A DNA stretch of 64,000 nt from Candidatus Methanomethylicaceae archaeon. Lineage in GTDB: Archaea > Thermoproteota > Methanomethylicia > Methanomethylicales > Methanomethylicaceae. Where the stretch lies: the NCBI GenBank assembly GCA_015660995.1, contig JACTUC010000025.1, forward strand, positions 24,271 to 88,270, read 5' to 3'. The notes under the pieces were generated by a model. It was given only the letters and a program-made list of their open reading frames with translations, ran no database searches and was not told the origin of the DNA. A program made the position numbers and the translations under genes. This document shows positions 53,772 to 61,831 of this stretch, piece after piece. The first letter of the stretch is position 1. The number at the start of each line of letters is the position of its first letter.

Positions 53772-54893
53772 CTACTGTGCGACTCCTGTCGTGTTGCCTA
53801 TGCCTGCAATGATAATAGTGTCGCCTTCCTTTGTTCTCTCAGCTATCATTTTCTTAATTCTTTCAACGATAATGTCTGATGCTTCCACTACTTCTTTCTT
53901 CATGGTAGTAAGTGCTTCGTCGATATCCATCTTGCAGATGATAGCGTCCACAGGTATATTATATTTCGTTGCAACTTCTTCGATCTTGTACTTTTCTGGA
54001 CCGGGGTCACCAATGGCAGCGCCTACTCCCTCAACGACCTCTCCTGTAGTCTCCCCTTCCAACTTCCCAGCAGCATCAATCATTATTATTCGGGCAATTT
54101 TACCCTCGCGACCTTCCACCAACCGTTTTACAGCTTCGCCAGGTTTACCTACTGTGAAATCAGGACCCTCGGCCTTGAGAACAAAAGCCTTTCGACCTGA
54201 TATGTCGATCTCGGAATATATGATATCCTCCGCGATAGGCTTAGTCGGGGCACCGTTAATGAATTTCGAAGCGACCAGTGCGCCAAGACCATCGCCCATA
54301 GGTTTTCCTGTTGCAAAAGTATCCTGTGCAACATAATATGCCTCTGCCATCTTCATTATTTGAGGCAACTGCATGTCCAGCTGGACAAATATCATGAGGC
54401 TTTTAGTTTTTTTGCCTAGAAGCAGGTAGTGGCGCACGACCTTGAATATGAGGTTTAGCGACATAGCTACCTCAAGTACCCCTTCCGTTTTAGTCCGATC
54501 GATTTTACTGCCATTTGGCTCGATTCGAGCAACGAAATCTTTGAACCTGCCCTGTCTGTCGTCGATCATATGCTCAAGCCGGTTAAGGACTCCATAAGGG
54601 TCCCTATCCACGGGTTCAATGGCAAAGAAGTCAAGAAATCCGGTAACTTGAGAACGTATGTCAGTGTTATCGGGGGCGAATTGCTTAATGGTCTTTAGCG
54701 CGTCTTCTCTACTCTTCTCAGCAAGCTTCTCCAATCTTTTAGTTGCGTTCTCAACATTCCTTTGGTACGTCCATATCTGCATCCTCTGGTTGAAGAAAAG
54801 AATTATCACGAAGAATGCGACGAACCAAACAACGTTGATGATCAGTGAATAAGTATCATTGCCTATAGGGAATAACTGACCAATTGATACCAC
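53772..54893 (-). CDS. DUF1512 family membrane protein
   Basis: 373 residues with one N-terminal membrane segment (about 17-37), a coiled-coil-like helix, and a large soluble domain with the conserved DPYGVLNRLEHMIDDRQGRF near residue 98 and a Gly-rich end (IIAGIGNTTGVAQ). This matches the archaeal DUF1512 family; function unknown. Confidence 0.85.
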   Translation of the reverse strand: MVSIGQLFPIGNDTYSLIINVVWFVAFFVIILFFNQRMQIWTYQRNVENATKRLEKLAEKSREDALKTIKQFAPDNTDIRSQVTGFLDFFAIEPVDRDPYGVLNRLEHMIDDRQGRFKDFVARIEPNGSKIDRTKTEGVLEVAMSLNLIFKVVRHYLLLGKKTKSLMIFVQLDMQLPQIMKMAEAYYVAQDTFATGKPMGDGLGALVASKFINGAPTKPIAEDIIYSEIDISGRKAFVLKAEGPDFTVGKPGEAVKRLVEGREGKIARIIMIDAAGKLEGETTGEVVEGVGAAIGDPGPEKYKIEEVATKYNIPVDAIICKMDIDEALTTMKKEVVEASDIIVERIKKMIAERTKEGDTIIIAGIGNTTGVAQ

Positions 54894-54960
54894 TAATAAT
54901 CACCCATGATAAACAGTTTAAGAATTAGACCCTGAGATATATTTATTTCTAATATCAAAG

Positions 54961-55080
<120 letters not shown>

Positions 55081-55129
55081 GTACCGTTATATAAGAAAAA
55101 GTTTGGGTTTTTAAAGTTTGCTATTGCGC

Positions 55130-55363
55130 TTAGTTTTCCATAACTATCATAGTCATGGTCGACCTTACTTTATCGAGCTGCCGGATCTTTTTTGTGACCA
55201 TCTCTCGAAGCTTTTCAAGCGTGTCTGATTCCAACATGACGATTATGTCGTAGACTCCATAGACCATGTAAGCAGTTTTGACTTCGGGGATTTTCTTTAT
55301 GTTCTCCAGAACTTCTTTGTCCGTACCGGCCTCGACATTTACCAATACAAAAGCCAGAGGCAT
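55130..55363 (-). CDS. Lrp/AsnC ligand-binding domain protein (stand-alone RAM domain)
   Basis: 77 residues forming only the C-terminal effector-binding domain of Lrp regulators (AFVLVNVEAGTDKEVLENI, MVYGVYDIIVMLE), without a DNA-binding helix-turn-helix. Such proteins assemble into rings and can bind amino acids or modulate full-length Lrp proteins. The 270 bp upstream contain no gene that I can support. Confidence 0.85.
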   Translation of the reverse strand: MPLAFVLVNVEAGTDKEVLENIKKIPEVKTAYMVYGVYDIIVMLESDTLEKLREMVTKKIRQLDKVRSTMTMIVMEN

Positions 55364-55637
55364 AATACCACCGTATAGATTATTGCGAATTTTACCTTAT
55401 AACTTCTTTGTCGAATGGTCTTTAGCTAGCTCTTGGTTAGGCGAGGAGTTTGGACATGTTTTAGATGTTGGTTTTTTTATTGATCATATTCATTAAAGGG
55501 CTTGGTTTTTGGCTTGGTCAGCAATAACCCCAGACTTTTTGGGTATGTGGGGTTGGTGGGTGGCATTTGGATGAAGATTAGGCGTGTTGATTGCATATTT
55601 CGCTTGGAACTATAAGGAATCAACTCACAAAAAGAGG

Positions 55638-55807
55638 TGGGGCTGGAGGGACTTGAACCCTCGACATGCGGGTTTCCCCGCTCTAGTCGCTCCAGAAGAC
55701 AATCATCCCACAAGGGTCACAATTCTCTTCTAGAGACCTCTGGAGCCCTTAACGAGGCGGCGGAACTCCCGCCGCCTTGCCGTCATACCGTGCTAGACCA
55801 CAGCCCC
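55638..55807 (-). tRNA. tRNA-Trp (CCA) with two introns (one non-canonical)
   Basis: Exons 55779-55807, 55740-55748 and 55638-55673 join to a 74-nt tRNA: acceptor GGGGCTG/CAGCCCC, D-stem GTC/GAC, anticodon stem GCGGG/CCCGC, loop CTCCAGA, variable ATGTC, T-stem GAGGG/CCCTC. Intron 1 (30 nt, 55749-55778) lies between positions 28 and 29, with central helix GACG/CGTT and bulges GC|A and AA|G. Intron 2 (66 nt, 55674-55739) is at 37/38, with central helix CTCC/GGGG and bulges AG|A and AA|A. Both are full 3-4-3 BHB motifs. Confidence 0.93.
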
Positions 55808-55855
55808 ACCGTACTCAGAAGGGGTTCTCAGAATTATATAAAGTTTAAGTTAAGG

Positions 55856-55941
55856 AGCCCCAGGCGGGGTTTGAACCCGCGACCACCGCCTCTTTGGCTG
55901 TGTTACCAAGGCGGTGCTCTACCAGGCTGAGCCACTGGGGC
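55856..55941 (-). tRNA. tRNA-Thr (GGT) with a 12-nt intron
   Basis: Acceptor GCCCCAG/CTGGGGC with discriminator U at 55856, anticodon stem CCGCC/GGCGG, loop TTGGTAA (anticodon GGT), and T-stem GCGGG/CCCGC. The intron (55892-55903) is at the canonical 37/38 site. TTGG pairs with CCAA and the bulges are TA|A and AG|A, leaving only a five-base loop, close to the smallest possible BHB intron. Confidence 0.94.
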
Positions 55942-56090
55942 TTGTGTTATCATAACCAAGAGAGATGGTTAATTAATTTTTTTGTATTGACAAGAGTTTT
56001 GTTGTTTCGCTGCTGGTTGCGCTTCCATAAATTAGTAGCGGGTTTATTTTATATCTCTGCAAAACATAATTACAATAGGGGTTTACGCAT

Positions 56091-56909
56091 TTGCCAAAAA
56101 CGCTCAGGGAGGAGTTCCCCAGCGTTCTTGATGTCGCTTATACAGACTATAAAAAATCAATGCATGTCGCTGAAATAATGAGTCCCAATGTACAAATGAT
56201 AGAAAAAGATGCCACGATGTTGGATGCAGCAAGGACCATGGGGGAATTTCATATTGGAAGTTTATTGATTAAGGGGCAGGATAGACCCGTAGGCATTGTT
56301 ACCGAAAGAGATCTTTTGACTCGCGTGATTGCTGTCAGCAAAGATCCTAAGAAGGTGAAGGTATCTGATGTGATGTCTCCTCGATTGATCATTATCAAAT
56401 ATCAGTCCACGATCAGAGAAGCTGCAAGAACCATGATTAAAGAGAAGGGCAGACTGGTGGTGATCGATGGTCGGAACTTGGCAGGAATAGTGACTGCTTC
56501 GGACCTAATAAGGGCGATGCCGGATGCCCCTGAGACCTCAGCTAGGGTTAGTAGGTATATGACAAAACAAGTTGCAATCAGTTCTCCATACGAGAAAGTG
56601 ATTGATGTTGCCAAAAGGATGGGGAAGGAGAGAATAGGTTCAGTAATTGTAAAGAAGGAGGGCAGACCTTGGGGAATATTCACAGAAAGGGATCTCTTGA
56701 CCAAGGTCATGTACCTCAAAGGTAACCTCGAAAAGGATGTAGAAGAGTACACTTCTACACCATTGATTGGGATCAAGCCAGATTACAGCGTGCATAAAGC
56801 TGCCAAGTTTATGTCAGAGAAGCATGTCAGGCGGCTGCCGGTATTTGACGAAGAGAGACTTGCTGGGATCGTTACTGCTAGGGACCTAGTAGAGGCATAC
56901 GCGATCTGA
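56091..56909 (+). CDS. Protein with four CBS domains
   Basis: 272 residues consisting of four CBS motifs in two Bateman pairs (about residues 27-85, 90-145, 155-213, 220-272). The GIVTERDLLTRV and GIFTERDLLTKV repeats are visible. It has no fused enzyme. Such proteins usually sense adenine nucleotides and control partners. TTG start at 56091; the smaller two-CBS protein at 60472-60903 is a paralogue. Confidence 0.83.
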   Translation: MPKTLREEFPSVLDVAYTDYKKSMHVAEIMSPNVQMIEKDATMLDAARTMGEFHIGSLLIKGQDRPVGIVTERDLLTRVIAVSKDPKKVKVSDVMSPRLIIIKYQSTIREAARTMIKEKGRLVVIDGRNLAGIVTASDLIRAMPDAPETSARVSRYMTKQVAISSPYEKVIDVAKRMGKERIGSVIVKKEGRPWGIFTERDLLTKVMYLKGNLEKDVEEYTSTPLIGIKPDYSVHKAAKFMSEKHVRRLPVFDEERLAGIVTARDLVEAYAI

Positions 56910-57032
56910 TGGTGCAGCTTGCCCTTAAACGAGGGCTACGTCTGACTAAAGTGAAAGTAGCCAATGGTAGAAGACATCATGCATAGTTCATGGATGTGCC
57001 AGATTAGACCCCAGAGTTATGGCTCGAGGAAG

Positions 57033-57158
57033 TGCGGGGGGAGGGATTTGAACCCTCGAAGGCCTTCGCCGCAGGATCTCCTATACCCAAGCAGGGATCT
57101 TAAGTCTGGCACACGAGATTCGTGTCCTGCCCCGTTGTCCTGACTTGGGAACCCCCGC
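57033..57158 (-). tRNA. tRNA-Leu (TAA) with two introns (one non-canonical)
   Basis: Exons 57126-57158, 57099-57105 and 57033-57077 give an 85-nt class II tRNA: acceptor GCGGGGG/CCCCCGC, anticodon stem CAGGA/TCCTG, loop CTTAAGA, T-stem GAGGG/CCCTC. Intron 1 (20 nt, 57106-57125) lies between positions 30 and 31, with central helix GGCA/TGCC, bulges GG|A and AG|A, and hairpin CACGA-ATC-TCGTG. Intron 2 (21 nt, 57078-57098) is at 37/38, with central helix CTTA/TAGG and bulges AG|A and AG|A. Confidence 0.93.
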
Positions 57159-57249
57159 CTAGATGGTTAATTAAACTCGCAAATATTTAGAGTTATGCCG
57201 TTATGGTTTTACGAAATGTTTATTGGTTTAAGAATATGTTTTGCAGATA

Positions 57250-57324
57250 GGGTCCGTGGCGCAGACTGGATAGCGCGTCGGCCTTCTAAGTCGATGGTCG
57301 TGGGTTCAAATCCCACCGGACCCG
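57250..57324 (+). tRNA. tRNA-Arg (TCT)
   Basis: Acceptor GGGTCCG/CGGACCC, discriminator G at 57324, D-stem GCGC/GCGC, anticodon stem TCGGC/GTCGA, loop CTTCTAA (anticodon TCT), T-stem GTGGG/CCCAC. No intron, no encoded CCA. Confidence 0.95.
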
Positions 57325-57360
57325 CTAATATTTTTTGTGACTGCAAAAAGGAAGGACTGT

Positions 57361-58737
57361 TTAACTGCTGGGTTCCAAGTGTATAGAAACTGTGTCAATT
57401 TCTTTAATCTTTGATCTTATGACCGCCTCGAGTTGGTCGGCTGTTCGGTGGGCATCATTGACAGTTATGTCCTTCTTGAACCGACAGTCGAGGGTAACAC
57501 ATAATTTCCCTCCGACGTTTTTGATCTCGAGGTTTTTGTAGCAGCCTACATCAGTATAAGCCATGATAATTGCATCCAATTCAGTCTTTAATTTTTCGCT
57601 TGCTTTCTTATCCAGATTGCCATTTGCCACTCCGCCATCAATTGGTTCAACATGAGATGAAACACTGGCTATGGAATTGTCAAGCTTCTTTATTTGGGCT
57701 TCCAGTTCGGTCGATAGATCATGAGCCTTAGAGAGAGGGAGGTCTCCCTCTAACTCTAAATGAAAATCAACAGCCAATTTTCCATTTATTTCGAAGACGC
57801 GAATGTTGTGAATGTTCTTTATTTCGTTGAAGTTGGATGCTTCAGATCTTATCCTAGCAACTAAATTTTCGCTCTTCACAGCAAGTGGTTCTGCATGAAC
57901 TACTACATCAGATTCTACAATGGCTGCTTGGATTCTTTTTGTTAGATTTTCTGTCACTCCATGAGCGACCTCAAGAGGTAGCACCTTGTCGATAAATATG
58001 GTGATATCAATAAAGGTTCTTGACCCAGACTCTCTAACTCTTATCCTACCAATCTTTTCTATGCCTTGAACCTGTCGAGCTTCTTCCGATATCAGTTTTA
58101 CTATACCAAGCGGAGTTGCGTCCATTAATGAGTTGATTGATTTCTTTCCTATCCGATATCCTATGATGATTATTATCACCGCCACACCGATGGCTGCTAA
58201 GGGGTCGAAGTAGGTGAAACCAAAGAAAGCAGGTATTATGCCGATTATTACAACTACGGAGGCAATTAGGTCCGCCATAAAGTGGACAGCGTCAGCTTCC
58301 AAAGCTTGGCTCTTATATTTTTTAGCTGTTCGGTACAATATGCGCGATCTGCTATAGTTGACAACTATTGAAAGAGCCATGACGAGGATCGCATATATGC
58401 TTATGTCCACTATGGCTTGCGATACGAATAAACGCAGGATGGCCTCATAAAGCACCCAAATGGCAGTAACATAGAGCAGAAGCGTTTCGATCAGGCTCGA
58501 TATGTTTTCGATCTTGCCATGTCCATATAGGTGATCAGAATCGGCTGGTTTATCCGACTTCGTCACAGCAATCATTGTCGCAAATGCAGCTATGAGGTCG
58601 ATCCCAGAGTGCAGTGCTTCAGATATGATCGCAAGACTGTTTGTAAGAATGCCGACAACTAGTTTGAGCACTGTCAGAAGAATGGCCGCAAGCAGAGAGC
58701 CGAAAGCGGCCTTTTCTTTTGGAGACATTATCGGCAT
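57361..58737 (-). CDS. Cation diffusion facilitator with three dimerisation repeats
   Basis: 458 residues. The membrane part (about 1-205, six segments) has the metal-site residues in EALHSGIDLIAAF and EADAVHFMADLIAS. The rest holds three copies of the cytosolic ZT-dimer fold, marked by LPLEVAHGVTENLTKRI, LPLSKAHDLSTELEAQI and ITVNDAHRTADQLEAVI, each ending near a H-x-EP motif. Family members normally have one copy and about 300 residues. It exports zinc, iron, manganese or similar ions. Confidence 0.87.
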   Translation of the reverse strand: MPIMSPKEKAAFGSLLAAILLTVLKLVVGILTNSLAIISEALHSGIDLIAAFATMIAVTKSDKPADSDHLYGHGKIENISSLIETLLLYVTAIWVLYEAILRLFVSQAIVDISIYAILVMALSIVVNYSRSRILYRTAKKYKSQALEADAVHFMADLIASVVVIIGIIPAFFGFTYFDPLAAIGVAVIIIIIGYRIGKKSINSLMDATPLGIVKLISEEARQVQGIEKIGRIRVRESGSRTFIDITIFIDKVLPLEVAHGVTENLTKRIQAAIVESDVVVHAEPLAVKSENLVARIRSEASNFNEIKNIHNIRVFEINGKLAVDFHLELEGDLPLSKAHDLSTELEAQIKKLDNSIASVSSHVEPIDGGVANGNLDKKASEKLKTELDAIIMAYTDVGCYKNLEIKNVGGKLCVTLDCRFKKDITVNDAHRTADQLEAVIRSKIKEIDTVSIHLEPSS

Positions 58738-59340
58738 CCCTTTTCTTTCTGTGAAAAGATGTTCAGAGATAAAAGGATTTGTATACTTAAAAAAATAATT
58801 TGAACTAAATAATTACAAGCCAGTTTTTTAGTTTCTAAAAACTTGGCAGCACTCTTGTTTTAGTTAGTAAAAACCTATATCGCGAAAAGGTTAAGCCCTG
58901 CAGTTTAGTCCAATTTCCGCTTTATTGGGAAGGGGGGAGTTCCCGGAGATGAACTTCTGCTACAAATACCTTCGAGCCTTCAGCAAGATGCCCGCCGTGA
59001 CATGCCCCGTTCTTGTCAGCCAATACGAGGTTTCTGTGAACGATCAGTTCATCGTTCATGGTTGCGATGTTGCGTCCCAAATACTATCTCCGTTGGGTTG
59101 TCAGAGGCACTCTCATTAAACCGCTTTTCGCCCTGCAGGCAATAGTAGATGTCAGCGTTACGAAGGGTGCCGATAATAGTGAACATTACTGAAGTCCCTG
59201 ATGAGGTCCTTCAATGTGGGAAAAAGGTCTGAATCGCAGAGTATGGTGCAAACATGCTCCCTTAGGCACTTAGATTCGAGGACACCCAACATTATCCACC
59301 ATAACGATCAGCTATATATGAGCAAAATGGTTTTAGTTCA
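58738..59340. other. 600-bp spacer with weak coding traces
   Basis: No convincing gene. Minus-strand fragments of 44-45 codons occur in different frames (for example from 59298 and from 59184: MLGVLESKCLREHVCTILC..., MFTIIGTLRNADIYYCLQGE...), which looks like decayed coding sequence. On the plus strand a 56-codon frame (ATG 58949, stop 59119) with GGAG just upstream contains four cysteines. Promoters of the CDF gene and of the radical SAM gene should be at the two ends. Confidence 0.35.
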
Positions 59341-60423
59341 ATGAAGGCGAAAGGATTGCTTTATTTTATTCTTACCACCGGGGAATGCAACCTTGGTTGC
59401 AGGTATTGTGGTGGGAGTTTTCCAATTGATAAAGTCCCTTGGAAAATAAATTATGAGTTAAAGCTCCTGAAAGATTTTATTGAGAAGGACGACGATGCCA
59501 CAATCGCATTCTATGGCGGCGAACCATTAGTAAACAGCAAATTTGTGGAGGAAGTTATTAACAAGATCAACGCGAAAAGATATGTCATCCAGACTAACGG
59601 CATCTTGATCGACAGATTGCGCGAAGACTGTTGGAATAGAATGGACGCAATACTTCTTTCAATTGATGGAACCCAAAAAACAACGGATTATTACAGGGGG
59701 GACAGCGTATACCGAAGCGTGATTAAGGCAGTTGAAAAGCTCAAGAGGATTGGTTACCAGGGGGATCTGATTGCCAGAATGGCAGTTTCGGAGCAGACGG
59801 ACATTTATGATGACGTGATGCATTTGGTGGGATTGGGGTTTTTCGATCACATACATTGGCAACTAGATGTCGGTTGGAGTGATTCTTGGGTTGATTTTGA
59901 AGGTTGGGTAGAAAGGAGCTACAAGCAAGGCATATCGAAGCTTGTTGATAGGTGGGCTTCTGAAATATCTAAGGGCAACGTCTTGGGCCTAGTGCCATTT
60001 TTAGGAGTATTGAAAAGAATAAAGAAAGGCGGAGTAGTGCCTCCTTGTGGATCAGGAGTTGAATCAGTTTCCATCATGCCAGATGGCAAGATACGAGCCT
60101 GTCCAATTTCATTTGACGCAGGCTGGTCGGTTATCGGAGAGTTAGATAGAAGTATGGAAGTGACTCTCCACAAGGTGGGAATAGTGGGTGAATGCATCGC
60201 CTGCAATTATCTCAAGGTATGTGGCGCGAGGTGCCTCTACTTCAACAGAGAACGGCTTTGGGGCAACAAGGGGTTTGAGACCGTTTGTGAACTAACGAAA
60301 TTCACCATAGATTTAATCGAATCCAGGCTGGAATCAATTGAGAGAATGGTCAGAGATGGGGAAATTGATTGGGATGATCTCGATTATCCTAAATTTAACA
60401 ATTCCACAGAAATAATACCTTAG
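59341..60423 (+). CDS. SPASM-type radical SAM enzyme, putative peptide-modifying
   Basis: 360 residues. The radical SAM triad CNLGCRYCGG lies near residue 17, FYGGEPLVNS follows as the SAM motif, and the C-terminal SPASM-like region has CGSGVESVSIMPDG...CPISF, then CIACNYLKVCGARC. This resembles the archaeal family annotated as putative peptide-modifying radical SAM (AF0577-type). No clear precursor peptide is next to it; the Cys-containing frame at 58949-59119 is a weak candidate. The next gene (CBS protein) starts 48 bp downstream. Confidence 0.8.
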   Translation: MKAKGLLYFILTTGECNLGCRYCGGSFPIDKVPWKINYELKLLKDFIEKDDDATIAFYGGEPLVNSKFVEEVINKINAKRYVIQTNGILIDRLREDCWNRMDAILLSIDGTQKTTDYYRGDSVYRSVIKAVEKLKRIGYQGDLIARMAVSEQTDIYDDVMHLVGLGFFDHIHWQLDVGWSDSWVDFEGWVERSYKQGISKLVDRWASEISKGNVLGLVPFLGVLKRIKKGGVVPPCGSGVESVSIMPDGKIRACPISFDAGWSVIGELDRSMEVTLHKVGIVGECIACNYLKVCGARCLYFNRERLWGNKGFETVCELTKFTIDLIESRLESIERMVRDGEIDWDDLDYPKFNNSTEIIP

Positions 60424-60471
60424 CGCTAAGTATTATAAACACAGTAAGAATAATAGTGTTGGGGTAGAACT

Positions 60472-60903
60472 TTGAAGAAAGTTAAGGATATTATGACGAG
60501 GAGAATCATCAGCAAGGATGTCAGCATGAGTATTCATGATGTCGCTAAATTGATGGAAGAGGAGGGCATAGGCTCGGTTCTTGTCACTGAAAAAGGGAAG
60601 GCAGCAGGAATCGTAACCGAGAGAGACCTCATTACAAAATGCATAGCGAAGGGGTTAGATCCCAAAAAAACAACAATAGAAAAGATCATGTCTACGCCTG
60701 TTGTTAGTGTTGATGAAGAATGTTTTGTTACTGACGCAGCAAAACTGATGGTCAGTAAGATGATACGCAGGCTTCCCATAATTGATAATGGCGAACTTAA
60801 GGGAATGGTCACTGCCACCGACATGATAAGAGAAGTGATCTCGAAGGGAAAGAGGAAAGAGGATTCGCTGATGTATATAGTTTGCGACTATGAGAAGTTC
60901 TAG
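60472..60903 (+). CDS. Two-CBS-domain protein
   Basis: 143 residues with one Bateman pair: VKDIMTRRIISKDVSMSIHD, GIVTERDLITKCIAKG and GMVTATDMIREVISKG repeats. TTG start at 60472, preceded by GGGGTAG. Likely a small nucleotide-sensing protein; the partner is unknown. Paralogous to the four-CBS protein at 56091-56909. Confidence 0.83.
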   Translation: MKKVKDIMTRRIISKDVSMSIHDVAKLMEEEGIGSVLVTEKGKAAGIVTERDLITKCIAKGLDPKKTTIEKIMSTPVVSVDEECFVTDAAKLMVSKMIRRLPIIDNGELKGMVTATDMIREVISKGKRKEDSLMYIVCDYEKF

Positions 60904-60937
60904 ACATAGATCGGACAAAGCATTCGTAGATTCTATT

Positions 60938-61831
60938 TTATTTACCAAGTGAAATTGTATTCTGTGTTATTTCTTTCAAAACATCGGGTATTTCCCAAGG
61001 TGTCCGTGCAGGGTGTGCCCCCGCAGCCACCAATAATTCCAGTTTGTCTTTTGCGCTGCTAGCCCCAAATTGCAGTATTGCACCTGCATGCCCCATCTTC
61101 TTGTCAGGAGGAGCTGTCATGCCTGCCATAAAAGCTACAACAGGCTTCATAATTGCACCCTCCTTTATTGCGGAGGCAAGCTCTTCCTCCATGTCCCCAC
61201 CTATTTCGCCTAGGACGACTATAGTATTGGTCTCTGAATCCGCTTCAAACATCATAGTTGCCTCGAGTAGGGAAGTTCCAACAATCGGATCGCCCCCTAT
61301 ACCCACGGCTGTCGAAACGCCAAACCCATTCTCTTTCAATCCGCTTCCCACTTCGTATGTTAGTGTTCCACTTCTGGAGATTAGACCCACATCTCCTGGA
61401 AAGAAGGCGCTGGCAGGCATTATACCTGCTTTTGTCTTTCCTGGGGAAATTAATCCGGGGCAATTGGGTCCGATAATGTGTGAACCTTTATATCTTGCAT
61501 AGTTGACAAGCCAGAGGGTGTCCTTGACTGGGATGCCTTCAGTAATTACTGTAACCCATTGCAAACCAGCATCAATCGCTTCCAATATTGCATCGAAGCA
61601 TTGAGCAGGAGGGACAAAAACCACAGACATCTTGATGTGAGGGTGCTTAGACAGAGCAGCGTTTATGGTATTGTATACGGGAACACTCTCAACGGATGAT
61701 CCTTCTCTGCCTGGTGTCACACCAGCTACAACATTAGCACCAGATTCCATCATCAGCCTTGTATGGAAAGTGCCTTCTCGCCCTGTGATCCCCTGGACAA
61801 GAATTTGTGTGTCCTTATGCAGGATGATCAT
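60938..61831 (-). CDS. sucD: Succinyl-CoA synthetase alpha subunit
   Basis: 297 residues with an N-terminal CoA-binding fold (QGITGREGTFHTRLM), HIIGPNCPGLISPGK, and the active-site phosphohistidine loop DKKMGHAGAIL near residue 246. It overlaps sucC by ATGA at 61828-61831 (TCAT on the plus strand), so both are one operon. The enzyme links succinyl-CoA to ATP or GTP synthesis. Confidence 0.93.
   Translation of the reverse strand: MIILHKDTQILVQGITGREGTFHTRLMMESGANVVAGVTPGREGSSVESVPVYNTINAALSKHPHIKMSVVFVPPAQCFDAILEAIDAGLQWVTVITEGIPVKDTLWLVNYARYKGSHIIGPNCPGLISPGKTKAGIMPASAFFPGDVGLISRSGTLTYEVGSGLKENGFGVSTAVGIGGDPIVGTSLLEATMMFEADSETNTIVVLGEIGGDMEEELASAIKEGAIMKPVVAFMAGMTAPPDKKMGHAGAILQFGASSAKDKLELLVAAGAHPARTPWEIPDVLKEITQNTISLGK

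Noticed and set aside
55480..55560. Inverted repeat AACCCCA...TGGGGTT as terminator
   Set aside because: The spacer is 15 bp, no T-tract follows, and no gene ends there; a chance occurrence is as likely.
55638..55807. tRNA-Gly or tRNA-Val reading of this gene
   Set aside because: The D-arm resembles those of Gly and Val, but only splicing at the two BHB motifs gives a paired anticodon stem, and that yields CTCCAGA, the Trp loop.
55637..55930. 97-codon plus-strand frame
   Set aside because: It is the antisense of the tRNA-Trp and tRNA-Thr genes.
57195..57386. 63-codon plus-strand frame
   Set aside because: It runs through tRNA-Arg; the codons are explained by the tRNA.
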